DNA from: Actinoplanes couchii
Lineage (GTDB): Bacteria > Actinomycetota > Actinomycetes > Mycobacteriales > Micromonosporaceae
DNA length: 64,000 nt
NCBI RefSeq assembly: GCF_016862075.1
Contig: NZ_BOMG01000008.1
Span: forward strand, 1-64,000
Direction of reading: 5' to 3'
This document shows, in pieces, positions 7,732 to 16,814 of the stretch (its first letter is position 1; the number at the start of each line of letters is the position of its first letter). The position numbers and the translations under genes were made by a program. Below the pieces are notes generated by a model that was not told the origin of the DNA, did not search any database, and was given only the letters and a program-made list of their open reading frames with translations.

Positions 7732-8732
7732 GCCGTCGACTCTCCGTGGATCAGCCGCAGATCAGGAGGGGGCTGAGCGCCGGTTTCCGCAAGCTTTGCG
7801 CCAAACGCCTTCCGGTACGCCGTCGGTGTCGTGCCGAGGATGCGCTGGAAGTGCACCCGCAGGTTGGCGCCGGTGCCGAGCCCGACCCGGGCGGCGATCT
7901 GGTCGACACCGAGCGGGGAGCCCTCCAGGTACCAGCGGGCCATGTCGATCCGGGCGCGCAGGAGCCACTGCATCGGGGTGTAGCCGGTGTCCTCGACGAA
8001 CCGGCGGCCGAACGTGCGGGTCGACACCCGGGCGTGCCGGGCCATCTCGGGGACACCGATCGGCTGGTTCAGCCGGCGCAGCGCCCACTCGCGGGTGGCG
8101 GCGAGCGTGTCGCCGAGGGTCTCGGGCAGGCTGCGCGGGACGACCTGGGGCTGGCCGCCGCTGCGGTACGGTGCGGCGATGATGGTCCGGGCCACCTCGT
8201 TGGAGGCCTGCACGCCGTGGTCCCGCCGGATGATGTGCAGGCAGAGGTCGATGCCGGCGGCGAGCCCCGCGGAGGTGAGGACGTTCCCCTCGTCGACGAA
8301 GAGCACGTCCGAGACGACCGAGATCTCGGGATGGAAGCGTTGCAGGTCGGCGGTCCGCAGCCAGTGCGTCGTGGCCCGCCGCCCGTCGAGCAGCCCGGCC
8401 GCGGCGAGCGCGAACGCCGCCGTGCAGATCGACACCATCCGGGCGCCGCGGGTCGCCGCCAGCCGCAGCGCGTCCAGCACCGGGGGTGCGGGCGGATCGA
8501 GATAGGTGTTGAAAGCGGTCACGATCACGGTGTCCGCCGACGACAGGAGCGACAGCCCGTGCTCGACCGTAAAGCCGAGCCCGTCCCGCCCGGGAACCTG
8601 GCCCGGGGTGACCGAACAGTGCCGCAGTTCGTACCCCAGGCCGTGCCGGGGCGCGAAGATCTGGCTGATGATCCCCACGTCCATGGGATTGGCGCCGGGT
8701 AGGACCAGGACCGCGATTCGATGTGCTCGCAC
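7728..8732 (-). CDS. GlxA-family transcriptional regulator (DJ-1/PfpI plus AraC HTH)
   Basis: A 334-residue protein. The N-terminal DJ-1/PfpI-like domain covers about residues 5-170 (IAVLVLPGANPMDVG; the nucleophile-elbow region reads VSICTAAFALAAAGLLDGRR). The AraC double HTH covers about 225-325 (MARHARVSTRTFGRRF and the second helix pair near GLGTGANLRVHFQRILGTTP). GTG 8732 is the first plausible start, with no strong Shine-Dalgarno. It is the first gene of the operon with gap and lacI, and shares a 78-base divergent promoter region with another LacI gene. The effector is unknown. Confidence 0.9.
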   Translation of the reverse strand: MRAHRIAVLVLPGANPMDVGIISQIFAPRHGLGYELRHCSVTPGQVPGRDGLGFTVEHGLSLLSSADTVIVTAFNTYLDPPAPPVLDALRLAATRGARMVSICTAAFALAAAGLLDGRRATTHWLRTADLQRFHPEISVVSDVLFVDEGNVLTSAGLAAGIDLCLHIIRRDHGVQASNEVARTIIAAPYRSGGQPQVVPRSLPETLGDTLAATREWALRRLNQPIGVPEMARHARVSTRTFGRRFVEDTGYTPMQWLLRARIDMARWYLEGSPLGVDQIAARVGLGTGANLRVHFQRILGTTPTAYRKAFGAKLAETGAQPPPDLRLIHGESTA

Positions 8733-8753
8733 ACAACAATCGTGCCCGGTGCC

Positions 8754-8767
8754 TGGAAACGCTTTAG
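8754..8767. promoter_or_regulatory. Candidate LacI/CRE-type operator between divergent regulators
   Basis: TGGAAACGCTTTAG lies in the 78-base gap between the GlxA operon and the second lacI gene. It has the AAA-CGC-TTT core typical of LacI-family sites, but the flanks are not symmetric. Either LacI protein of this locus is a candidate to bind here. Confidence 0.5.
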
Positions 8768-8810
8768 TGGCGCGTGTACCGTGGGTCGGTCGCGGAAAGG
8801 ACGGTCAGCG

Positions 8811-9821
8811 ATGAGGGAAGACCGGAACCGCTCGACCGGGCGCCCGACTTTGGAAGAGGTCGCGGCCCGGGCCGGAGTGGGCCGCGGGACCGTGTCCCGG
8901 GTGGTCAACGGGTCGGCGCAGGTCAGCCCGCGAGCGCGGCAGGCCGTGCAGGACGCCATCGACGCGCTCGGTTACGTACCGAACCGGGCCGCGCGGGCCC
9001 TCGTCACGCAGCGTACTGATTCGATCGCTCTGGTGGCGTTCGAGTCGGGAGAGCGCTTCTTCGCCGAGCCGTTCTTCGGCCGGATCGTGCAGTCGATATC
9101 GACCGTGCTGGTGGCCCGCAACCTGCAGATGGTCCTGATGATCGCGCAGGCCGCCGAGGAGCGCCGCCAGCTGGAGGGTTACCTGACCCGCCAGCACGTG
9201 GACGGCGCGCTGCTGCTGTCGTTGCACGGCGACGACCCGCTGCCCGCGGTGCTGGAGGAGCGTGGTGTGCCGACGGTGCGCGCCGGCCGTCCCTACCACC
9301 CGGAGCCGGTCAGTTTTGTCGACGCGGACAACCGGGCCGGGGCCCGCGCCGCCGTCACCTACCTCCGTGACCAGGGCCGCCGGTGCATCGCCACGATCAC
9401 CGGGCCGCTCGACATGGCGGTCGGCATCGCCCGTTTCGACGGGTACCGCGACGTGGTCGGCGACGGCCCGGCCGCCCGGGGTGACTTCGGCGAGCTGAGC
9501 GGCGCGACCGCGATGGAGTGGCTGCTGCAGCAGTACCCGCAGATCGACGCGGTGTTCTGCGCCTCGGACATGATGGCCGCCGGCGCGCTGCGCGTGCTGC
9601 GCCGGGCCGGTCGCCGGGTGCCGCAGGACGTCGCCGTGATCGGCTTCGACGACTCGGTCGTCGCCCGGCACACCGACCCGCCGCTGACCAGCGTCTATCA
9701 GCCGGTCGAGCAGATGGGCCAGGAGATGGTCCGGCTGCTGCTCACCAAGATCGACGGCGTGGAGCACACCGATTGGGAGACGGTGCTGCCCACCCGCCTG
9801 ATCTTGCGGGGCTCCGCTTAA
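8811..9821 (+). CDS. LacI-family transcriptional regulator (second)
   Basis: A 336-residue regulator with HTH TLEEVAARAGVGRGTVSRVV and hinge YVPNRAARALVTQRTDS. The sugar-binding-type domain follows, ending with the signature VAVIGFDDSVVARHTDPPLT. Start ATG 8811 has GGAAAGGA about 10 bases upstream. The open frame extends 30 codons further upstream, but that part would cover the operator and shows no domain. It is transcribed away from the GlxA-gap-LacI operon and ends before a strong hairpin. It may regulate itself and the divergent operon. The ligand is unknown. Confidence 0.9.
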   Translation: MREDRNRSTGRPTLEEVAARAGVGRGTVSRVVNGSAQVSPRARQAVQDAIDALGYVPNRAARALVTQRTDSIALVAFESGERFFAEPFFGRIVQSISTVLVARNLQMVLMIAQAAEERRQLEGYLTRQHVDGALLLSLHGDDPLPAVLEERGVPTVRAGRPYHPEPVSFVDADNRAGARAAVTYLRDQGRRCIATITGPLDMAVGIARFDGYRDVVGDGPAARGDFGELSGATAMEWLLQQYPQIDAVFCASDMMAAGALRVLRRAGRRVPQDVAVIGFDDSVVARHTDPPLTSVYQPVEQMGQEMVRLLLTKIDGVEHTDWETVLPTRLILRGSA

Positions 9822-9850
9822 AACCTTTCATTTTGTACGCCCGTCAACAG

Positions 9851-9882
9851 CCCCGCTCCGACCCCGCAAGGTCGGCGCGGGG
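9851..9882 (+). terminator. Hairpin terminator between convergent genes
   Basis: A 13-bp stem with one mismatch (9851-9863 with 9870-9882) and a 6-nt loop lies between the lacI gene and the kinase gene that ends at 9931. Confidence 0.7.
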
Positions 9883-9930
9883 CCGGGACCGACCAGCGGC
9901 CGCCGGGCCGGACGCGGTGGTCCCGCGGGA

Positions 9931-11406
9931 CTACACCACCGCTTTCAGGTCGGCGATCCGCTCCTGGAGGATGGCCGCCTGGTTCTCGGTGAGCCCACCC
10001 TCGTTGAGCCGCTGGCGGACCTTGCGCCGCAGCTGGTCGACCTGATCGCCGAGGTCGGCGTCGGATTCCGGGTCGATCAGGCGCAGCAGGTTGCGGAAGT
10101 CCAGGGCCACGTCCTGCCGGATCTCGCCCTGCTCCTCACCCCGGTCGACGGCGTTCTGCACCCGGCGCAGCGCGGTGTCGACGCTCAGCGACGCGGTGAC
10201 CGCCTGACTGGCCGACGTGACGGCGGCCGACGGGCTGGGCGACTCGGCCGGTTCCGTCGGCGACGGTCGCGGTGACAGGCTGGGCGGTGCGGGCGGGGGA
10301 GCACTCCCGGTGACGGTGGCCTCCGGCACAGCGGGTTCGGTGGTGTTGCCCGGCCCGGCCGCGAAGTCGCCCTCCCGGCTGGACGTCCCGACCGCCTGCA
10401 CCACGAAGACGAACGCGATCGCGAGCGCCACCAGGGCCGCGCCGACCCCCACCCGCTTGAGCACCGGCGAGCCCTCCCGGGCGGCGTACGGCAGCACCTT
10501 GGCGTGGCCGGTGGGTGGTCGGCCGGGCAGCGGGATGGTCAGCCGGGCCGGTGCCGACGGGATCAGCCGGGACAGCACCCGGCGGGCCTGCGCGGCGGTC
10601 GGCCGGCGGTGCGGGTCCTCGTCCAGGCAGCGCATGATCAGCTCGCGCAGCCGGCCGGGCAGCGCCTCGGGCAGCGGGGTCGGCCCGTGGGTGAGGGCGG
10701 CGGCCAGCTCCTCCCAGGTGTTCACGTCGTACGGCGGATCACCGGTGACCATCTCGAACAGCAGCACGCCCAGCCCGTACAGGTCGGTCGCGGGTTCGGC
10801 GGGTTTGCCGTCCATCCGTTCCGGCGCCGCGTAGGCCGGGGTGCCGAAGCTGGCGCCGGTCTCGTCGTCGTCCGGTTCACCGGCGGCGGCGCTGATCCCG
10901 AAGTCGAGCAGTTTCACCCCGCCCGGGCAGAGCATCACGTTGCCCGGTTTGATGTCGCGGTGCACCACCCCGGCGGCGTGCGCGGCGGCCAGCGCCTCGG
11001 CGACCGCGGTCCCGATCGACACCGCCTCGCCCCACGGCATCGGCCCGCCCAGGTCGCAGAGCCGGGCCGCGACGGTCTCGCCGGCCAGCAGCTCCATCAC
11101 CACGAACGGGGCGACCGAGCCGTCCGGGCGGACCGCCTCCCGGTAGTCGTGCACGGCAGCGATGCCCGGGTGCGACAGCCGTGCGGCCAGCCGGGCCTCG
11201 CGCCAGGCCAGGTGCGCGGCCCGGGTGTCACCGGCCGGGAGCTTGACCGCGACCGGCCGGTCCAGCAGCTCGTCGGTCGCCCGCCAGACCTGTGCCATCC
11301 CCCCGGTCTCCAACAGCGTCACCAGGCGGTATCGAGAGGCGAGCAGGACGCCCGTGTCCGGCCAAACTTCGTGCATCCCAGGACATTCACGTAGTGCGGC
11401 GGGCAT
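9931..11406 (-). CDS. Receptor-like Ser/Thr protein kinase
   Basis: A 491-residue membrane kinase. The catalytic domain (about 25-282) has Lys55 in VAVKL, HRDIKPGN with Asp151, DFG at 168-170 and APE in YAAPERM. The glycine loop reads LLETGGMAQV, so the usual first glycine is replaced. One transmembrane helix covers about 319-340. The outer part has a Pro/Ser/Thr-rich linker (to about 410) and then an Asp/Glu/Arg-rich helical domain without PASTA repeats. ATG 11406 is chosen because GGAAG lies 7 bases upstream. ATG 11376 is an alternative without a Shine-Dalgarno. It is divergent from the secreted protein at 11585. Confidence 0.9.
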   Translation of the reverse strand: MPAALRECPGMHEVWPDTGVLLASRYRLVTLLETGGMAQVWRATDELLDRPVAVKLPAGDTRAAHLAWREARLAARLSHPGIAAVHDYREAVRPDGSVAPFVVMELLAGETVAARLCDLGGPMPWGEAVSIGTAVAEALAAAHAAGVVHRDIKPGNVMLCPGGVKLLDFGISAAAGEPDDDETGASFGTPAYAAPERMDGKPAEPATDLYGLGVLLFEMVTGDPPYDVNTWEELAAALTHGPTPLPEALPGRLRELIMRCLDEDPHRRPTAAQARRVLSRLIPSAPARLTIPLPGRPPTGHAKVLPYAAREGSPVLKRVGVGAALVALAIAFVFVVQAVGTSSREGDFAAGPGNTTEPAVPEATVTGSAPPPAPPSLSPRPSPTEPAESPSPSAAVTSASQAVTASLSVDTALRRVQNAVDRGEEQGEIRQDVALDFRNLLRLIDPESDADLGDQVDQLRRKVRQRLNEGGLTENQAAILQERIADLKAVV

Positions 11407-11584
11407 GTCAACACTTCCGGGGCTTCCACGGGGCGCATCTCACCGTCGAAAGGCACAAAGTCGCGCAACCGATCCGCACCCGCAGGGCCCCCCGGTTTGA
11501 ACCCTGCGCTGGCGAATCTTAGGTCCTCCCCGAGAGAACGACCGCAACGAACCCCAGCTACGAACCCCACCAAGGAGCTCCCCG

Positions 11585-12385
11585 ATGCGCATGCGTCGCA
11601 CCGCAGTCGCCGTCGCCACCGTGGCCACCGCCCTCACCGTCTCCGTCGCCGGCGGGACCGCCGCCTACGCCCACAACGGCAACGGCAAGGATCGCAAGCC
11701 CTGCCCGACCGACTCGGTGAAGCCCAAGCCCACCGAATCGGCGAAGCCCAAGCCATCGGTGTCGGTGACGGCGACCGTGAACCCGACGGTCAGCCCCTCG
11801 GTGTCGGTCAGCCCCTCGGCGAGCCGCTCGACCGGCGCCGGCCTGATCCTGCCGTTCGTCGCCACCGGCACGATCGACGCGGTCAACCTCGCGGCCGGCA
11901 CGATCACCGTGGACACCACCGGCGGCACCAAGGAACTGATCGGCACCGACGTCACGGTGAAGGTCCCGAAGATCGCCCAGGTCGTCACGAACGGCACCAA
12001 GGTGCTCACCGACGACCTGCTCAAGGGCGTGGACAACCTGATCAAGGTGGGCACCTCGCCCAAGGACCTGAAGGTCACGGTCGGTGGTCTGCGGACCGGC
12101 GACACCTACACCGCGGGCCTGATCCAGGCCGGCATCAACCTCGGTGGCCTGAAGCCCAGCACGTCACCGACCCCGGCGCCCACCGCGACCGCCACCTCCC
12201 CGAAGCCGGGCGTCACCGTCACCGTCACCACCACCCGGACCGTCACGCCCACCCCCACCACCTCGGTCGAGCCCGGCGGCACCCCGACGACCGCCGCCCC
12301 GAACCCGACCGTGACCGTCACGGTGACCGCCACCAAGACCGTCACGCCCACCCCGACCGTCTCGATCGAGCCCGGCGGCAACTGA
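11585..12385 (+). CDS. Secreted protein with central beta-rich domain and Thr/Pro-rich tail
   Basis: A 266-residue exported protein with a strong AAGGAG Shine-Dalgarno at 11571. The signal peptide (residues 1-29) ends AAYA. A Lys/Pro/Ser linker follows. The central domain (about 95-195) has alternating polar and hydrophobic strands (TGTIDAVNLAAGTITVDTT) that resemble the DUF5666 type. The C-terminal tail carries two long TVTVT...TPTPT...EPGG units (about 210-236 and 238-265). No anchor or sortase motif is seen, so it is probably released or cell-wall associated. Function unknown. A 19-bp hairpin follows. Confidence 0.7.
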   Translation: MRMRRTAVAVATVATALTVSVAGGTAAYAHNGNGKDRKPCPTDSVKPKPTESAKPKPSVSVTATVNPTVSPSVSVSPSASRSTGAGLILPFVATGTIDAVNLAAGTITVDTTGGTKELIGTDVTVKVPKIAQVVTNGTKVLTDDLLKGVDNLIKVGTSPKDLKVTVGGLRTGDTYTAGLIQAGINLGGLKPSTSPTPAPTATATSPKPGVTVTVTTTRTVTPTPTTSVEPGGTPTTAAPNPTVTVTVTATKTVTPTPTVSIEPGGN

Positions 12386-12407
12386 GCACCAGCCGTCACC
12401 GGGACCA

Positions 12408-12463
12408 CCGCCGGCCGGTACGCCCCCACCCGCGATCACCATCCGGGGCGTACCGGCCGGCGG
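12408..12463 (+). terminator. Long hairpin terminator
   Basis: A perfect 19-bp stem (12408-12426 with 12445-12463) with an 18-nt loop, followed by TGTTCGTTAATTCTT, lies directly downstream of the secreted protein gene. Confidence 0.85.
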
Positions 12464-12531
12464 TGTTCGTTAATTCTTGCCGCGATCCGGCCGATACCTG
12501 GCGGGGAAGGCCCCACAGGACGGAGTGCGCT

Positions 12532-14025
12532 ATGACGCCGGCGCCGCATGCCAGGCTGCTGCGTGATCCCGGACTGATCGCTCTGACCGTCGCGGCGGTG
12601 CTGGTGACCGGCGCCTTCCTGTCCGGCGCCGGCACCCCGCGCACCCAGCTGGTGGCCTGCTGGACGATCGCGGTGATCCTGGACGTCCTGCAGTTCCACC
12701 TCGCCGGGCGAGTGTGCCGGATTCCCGGTCTGCCCCGGTACGCCCGCCGGTTCTGGCGGGCCATCTCGGTCGCCGGTCTGCTCTACCTGATCGGCGACGG
12801 GACGCGGCTCGTGTCGGCCCTGAGCGATCCGGGCGCCGAGACGATCGCGCTCAGCCCGCTGCAGTCGGTCACCACGATCGCCGGGATCGCGACCATCTGC
12901 GTGGCCGCGATGCGCCCGGACCGGGCCACCGGCCGCCCCCGCCGCGAGCGGGTCCGGATGACGCTGGACCTGATGATCGTCAGCAGCGCCTCGGTGGTGG
13001 TGGCCTGGGCGCTGGTCAGCCGGGCCGGCGCCGGGCCGGGCGCGTACGCGACGGCCCTGTTCGAATGCGGGGTGATGCTGTGCGCGGTGTACGCCGGGCT
13101 CCGGGCCGCCCTCACCGGTGACGCCCCGGCCGGTCTGTCCGCGGCCGTCCCGCTGATGCTGTCCACGATCGCCCTGGCCGTGGCCGACGTCGTGGTGCCA
13201 GCCGGCACCGTGGCGGATCTCGGCACCCAGGCGGCGCTGGTGCTCACTCCCTGCCTCCTGCTGTTGTTCGCGCCCCGGATCCAGGTCCTGCAGGGCCGGT
13301 CCGGCCTGAACCGGCAGTGGTCCGGGCTGCGGGGCCGGCGGTACAGCGCGCTGCCGTACACCGGCACCCTGGTCTGCGCGATCACCCTGGTGCTGGTGCT
13401 GGCCACCCGCGGGCTGGGCGTGCCGTCCTGGGGCGCCCTGGCCGGGCTGCTGGTCAACGTGGCCCTGGTGATCGCCCGGCAGCTGGTCACGCTGGCCGAG
13501 AACAACAGTCTGGTCGAGGAGATCCGGGACCGCGAACGGCGGCTCACCGAACTCCTCGACCAGGTGCGTCACCAGGCCGGGCACGACGAGCTGACCGGGC
13601 TGGCGAACCGGCGCGAGTTCACCGCGGCGATGGCCGGGCACTCCGGGGACGTCACCGTGCTCCTGATCGACCTGAACGGTTTCAAACAGATCAATGACAC
13701 GTACGGGCATGCCGCCGGTGACGCCATGCTGAGACACGTGACCGGACTGCTGCGGGAGTGCGCCGGCCCGGACGACCTGCCGGCTCGTCTGGGTGGTGAC
13801 GAGTTCGCCGTCCTGGTCGCGGGGGACACCGCGGCGGGTGAGCGGATCGCCGCCCGGCTGCGCGCCGCCCTGCTCCGGCCCGCGGAGATCGCCGGCCGCC
13901 CGGTCCGGCCGGGCGCCAGCATCGGCCTGGCCACCGGACCGGCCGCCGATCCGGACCAGCTGCTGCACGCCGCGGACCTGCGGATGTACGAGGAGAAACA
14001 ACGCAGCCGGGCTCTGACGCCATGA
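12532..14025 (+). CDS. Membrane diguanylate cyclase (GGDEF)
   Basis: A 497-residue protein. About eight hydrophobic segments fill residues 15-325, then a short coiled linker (LAENNSLVEEIRDRERRLTE) leads to a GGDEF domain (about 340-490). The active-site loop RLGGDEF has GGDEF intact at 421-425, and the DLNGFKQIND nucleotide-binding helix is present, so it should make c-di-GMP. The inhibitory RxxD site is absent (GPDD occupies the position). Start ATG 12532 has GGACGGAG upstream; the open frame further upstream crosses the secreted protein gene and is not coding. It overlaps the next gene by ATGA. Confidence 0.9.
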   Translation: MTPAPHARLLRDPGLIALTVAAVLVTGAFLSGAGTPRTQLVACWTIAVILDVLQFHLAGRVCRIPGLPRYARRFWRAISVAGLLYLIGDGTRLVSALSDPGAETIALSPLQSVTTIAGIATICVAAMRPDRATGRPRRERVRMTLDLMIVSSASVVVAWALVSRAGAGPGAYATALFECGVMLCAVYAGLRAALTGDAPAGLSAAVPLMLSTIALAVADVVVPAGTVADLGTQAALVLTPCLLLLFAPRIQVLQGRSGLNRQWSGLRGRRYSALPYTGTLVCAITLVLVLATRGLGVPSWGALAGLLVNVALVIARQLVTLAENNSLVEEIRDRERRLTELLDQVRHQAGHDELTGLANRREFTAAMAGHSGDVTVLLIDLNGFKQINDTYGHAAGDAMLRHVTGLLRECAGPDDLPARLGGDEFAVLVAGDTAAGERIAARLRAALLRPAEIAGRPVRPGASIGLATGPAADPDQLLHAADLRMYEEKQRSRALTP

Positions 14026-16313
14026 GAGGCCGGCCCGTCGCGGCGGGAGTCGTCTGCCTGCTGGGTGCCCTCTGGTACCTGAGCTGGATGATCGCGTCTC
14101 CCGGCACCGTGGCGGCCGGTTACCTGTTCATGCCGGTCAGCATGGCCTGCGCCGGCCTGGCCGTGGGCCGGATGCGCCGGGGCACCCCGCTGGTCCCGGC
14201 GGCCCGCCGGTTCTGGCTGCTGCTGGAGATCGGCTGCCACCTGCTCACCGCCGGGTACGTCGTGCTGGCGTTCGCCGCGTTCCGGGACGCCCCGGAGCTG
14301 GCCACCATGCCGGCGGCGTCGGCCGCGCTGATCGGGGCCGGCGCGCTGGTCGCGATGTGGGCGGTGGGGCAGGTGCCGCTCGGCGTGACCACCTGGCCGG
14401 AACGCGGCAAGCAGTGGCTGGACCGGGCGATCGCGTTCCTCGGCTGCACCGCCGTGCTGTGGCATCTCGGCATCGCCCCGATCCTGTGGTCGGACCATCC
14501 GTGGACCCCGGCGGCGGTGACCACCCTGGTGGCGGGCTGTCTGCTGACGGCCGGCTCGATCACCAAGGTGGCCTACGTGGCCGGTGGCCCGGTGGACCGG
14601 GCGGCGCTCCGCCTGGTCGCCTCGACCGGCCTGGCCATCGCGGTGATGCTGCTGCTCGCCGTCCTCGGCGGGCCCGGCGGGATCCTGCCCGGCACCGCGA
14701 TCTGCCTGCCGGTCTGCGGACTGCTGATCACGCTCGCCGCCCGCCGCCAGCGGGTGGCCGCGACCGGCACCCGCCCGGTCAGCGCCGGCAACGTCTGGCT
14801 GCCCTACCTGGCGGTGCTCGCGGTCGACGTGCCGGTCGTGGACGTGCTGATCCGCCCCGGGTTCTGGGCGCCCGGCGTCTGGGAGGGCCGGCTGGCGGTC
14901 TGCGCGGCGGTCGTGGTGACCGCCCTGGTGGCGCTGCGGCAGTACGTGGTGTGGCGGGAGAACACCGCCCTGCTGCGGGAGAACCGGGAGTCCGAGGCGC
15001 GGCTGCGGCACGAGGCCACCCACGACCGGTTGACCGGGCTGGCCAACCGGGCGCTGTTCCGGCAGGCCCTGGAGACCGCGCTGGCGACCGGCCCGGTGAC
15101 CGTGCTGCTGGCCGACCTGGACGAGTTCAAGACGGTCAACGAGTCGCTCGGCGACGACGCCGGGGACGGGCTGCTGGTGGCGTTCGCGCAGGTGCTCCGG
15201 GAGACGGCCGGCCCGGGCGCGGAGGTGGCCCGGCTGGCCGGCGACGAGTTCGCGGTGCTGCTGCCCGGCGGCTCCCCCGGCACGACCGGCGAGGAGGTGG
15301 CCGGGCGGATCTCGGCGGCGACCGCGATGCCGATCAGCGCGCAGCGGCTGCTGGTCCGGTTCAGCGCCGGCCTGGACACCGTGCCACGGGGCGCCGAGGT
15401 GGGTCAGGTGCTGCGCCGCGCCGACGCCGCCCTCTACGTCGCCAAGGAGCGGGGCGGGGGGAACTGGGCGCGGTACGCCGACGGCATGGAACGCCCGGTG
15501 TCGGCGCACGTACGGCTCGGCGGCGACCTGCGCCGGGCCCTCGACGACGGCGAGTTCACCCTGCTCTACCAGCCGCTGGTGGCGCTCGCCGACCGGCGGA
15601 TCGTCGGGGTGGAGGCGCTGGTCCGCTGGGAGCATCCGGAACGCGGCACGGTGCCGCCGATCGACTTCATCCCGGCGGCCGAGCGGACCGGGCTGATCGT
15701 GCCGCTGGGCCGGTGGGTGCTGCGCGAGACCTGCCGGCAGGCGGCCGCGTGGCTGGCCGAGTTCGGCCCGGACGCCCTGGACAAGGTGTCGCCGAACGTG
15801 TCGGTACGGCAGCTGCACGACCCGGACTTCGTCGCCGACGTGGCGGCGGCGCTGGCCGACACCGGACTGCCGGCCACCCGGCTGGCGCTGGAGCTGACCG
15901 AGTCGGCGGTGCTGCGCGGGCACCACGTCTCCCAGGTCCTGCACGAGATCCATGCGATGGGCGTACGCCTGGCCCTGGACGATTTCGGCACCGGCGAGTC
16001 GTCGCTGAGCCTGCTGCGGTCGTTCCCGGCGGCGATCGTCAAGCTGGACAAGTCGTTCGTCGACCACATCGAGGACGACGAGCCGGGCACCCCGGAGGCG
16101 GACGCCCGGCAGGCGGTGGCCCGCGCGGTGGTGCAGCTGGCCGGCGCTCTCGGCCTGGACACCGTGGCCGAGGGCATCGAGAACCAGGAGCAGGCCGACC
16201 GCCTGTTCAAGCTGGGTTACACCGTCGGCCAGGGTTACCACCTGGCCCGCCCGATGCCGGCCGACCGGATCACCGAGCTGCTGGCCACCCGCCACCTCGG
16301 AGCCGCCGCTTGA
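14022..16313 (+). CDS. Membrane GGDEF-EAL dual-domain c-di-GMP enzyme
   Basis: A 763-residue protein, translationally coupled to the GGDEF gene (ATGA). The membrane part covers about residues 5-310. The GGDEF domain (about 325-490) reads RLAGDEF, with first glycine changed to alanine, a change tolerated in some cyclases. It lacks an RxxD site. The EAL domain (about 505-755) keeps all expected residues: EALVRW, PNVSVRQL, LELTES, LALDDFGTGESS, VKLDKSF, VAEGIE and GQGYHLARP. It should therefore be an active phosphodiesterase, while cyclase activity is open. Having a cyclase and a phosphodiesterase in one operon suggests local c-di-GMP control. Confidence 0.9.
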   Translation: MRGRPVAAGVVCLLGALWYLSWMIASPGTVAAGYLFMPVSMACAGLAVGRMRRGTPLVPAARRFWLLLEIGCHLLTAGYVVLAFAAFRDAPELATMPAASAALIGAGALVAMWAVGQVPLGVTTWPERGKQWLDRAIAFLGCTAVLWHLGIAPILWSDHPWTPAAVTTLVAGCLLTAGSITKVAYVAGGPVDRAALRLVASTGLAIAVMLLLAVLGGPGGILPGTAICLPVCGLLITLAARRQRVAATGTRPVSAGNVWLPYLAVLAVDVPVVDVLIRPGFWAPGVWEGRLAVCAAVVVTALVALRQYVVWRENTALLRENRESEARLRHEATHDRLTGLANRALFRQALETALATGPVTVLLADLDEFKTVNESLGDDAGDGLLVAFAQVLRETAGPGAEVARLAGDEFAVLLPGGSPGTTGEEVAGRISAATAMPISAQRLLVRFSAGLDTVPRGAEVGQVLRRADAALYVAKERGGGNWARYADGMERPVSAHVRLGGDLRRALDDGEFTLLYQPLVALADRRIVGVEALVRWEHPERGTVPPIDFIPAAERTGLIVPLGRWVLRETCRQAAAWLAEFGPDALDKVSPNVSVRQLHDPDFVADVAAALADTGLPATRLALELTESAVLRGHHVSQVLHEIHAMGVRLALDDFGTGESSLSLLRSFPAAIVKLDKSFVDHIEDDEPGTPEADARQAVARAVVQLAGALGLDTVAEGIENQEQADRLFKLGYTVGQGYHLARPMPADRITELLATRHLGAAA

Positions 16314-16334
16314 GAGCCCGATATCGTACGGCCC

Positions 16335-16814
16335 ATGGAAGCCGCCGACTCTCTGTCCGAGTGGCTGGGCCGGCTCGCGTTCGAGGGCCTGTCCGAGGGG
16401 GACGCCACCGCCCGGATCACCGGCGAGATCGCCCGGTGGGCCGACTGGCAGGGCTGGCGGGTCTACCGGCGCGCGCCGAGTGTCTTCCCGCTGCCCCCGC
16501 CGCTGCGCGGCCACTCGGTGATCGACGTCGCCTGCGCCCGCCCCGGTGAGCAGCCGGTGGTGATCGAGGTGGACCGCACCGACCGGCAGCGCACCGTCGA
16601 CAAGCTGCTCGCCGAGGCCGCCGCCGGCCGGCTGGCGATCTGGGTGCGCTGGGGCGCCGGCCCGTTCCCGGCCCCGCCGCTGCCGGTGCACCTGGTCACG
16701 GTCGAGGCGGCCCGGGAGTCCGGCCGCTGGCGTACCGCGACGGCTCAGCGGCCCGCCCCGCAGCACTCGGCGAGCGGCACGGACGGGGTGGAGGCCCCGC
16801 TGTGGGAGGTGTGA
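16335..16814 (+). CDS. Uncharacterised protein with PD-(D/E)XK-like core
   Basis: A 159-residue protein of unknown function starting at ATG 16335, 21 bases after the GGDEF-EAL gene. The centre reads VIDVACA, then about 9 residues, then VVIEVDRTDRQRTVDKLLAE. This is the pattern of acidic residues on paired strands followed by a helix seen in restriction-endonuclease-like nucleases. The expected lysine of the E-X-K signature is absent (EVD), so activity is doubtful. The N-terminal third looks helical and the C-terminal 35 residues are probably disordered. No Shine-Dalgarno is evident before the ATG, so it may be read from a leaderless or polycistronic message. Confidence 0.55.
   Translation: MEAADSLSEWLGRLAFEGLSEGDATARITGEIARWADWQGWRVYRRAPSVFPLPPPLRGHSVIDVACARPGEQPVVIEVDRTDRQRTVDKLLAEAAAGRLAIWVRWGAGPFPAPPLPVHLVTVEAARESGRWRTATAQRPAPQHSASGTDGVEAPLWEV

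Noticed and set aside
11497-12531. In-frame extension upstream of the first GGDEF gene
   Set aside because: It runs through the secreted protein gene and its terminator in another frame, with Arg/His-rich text.
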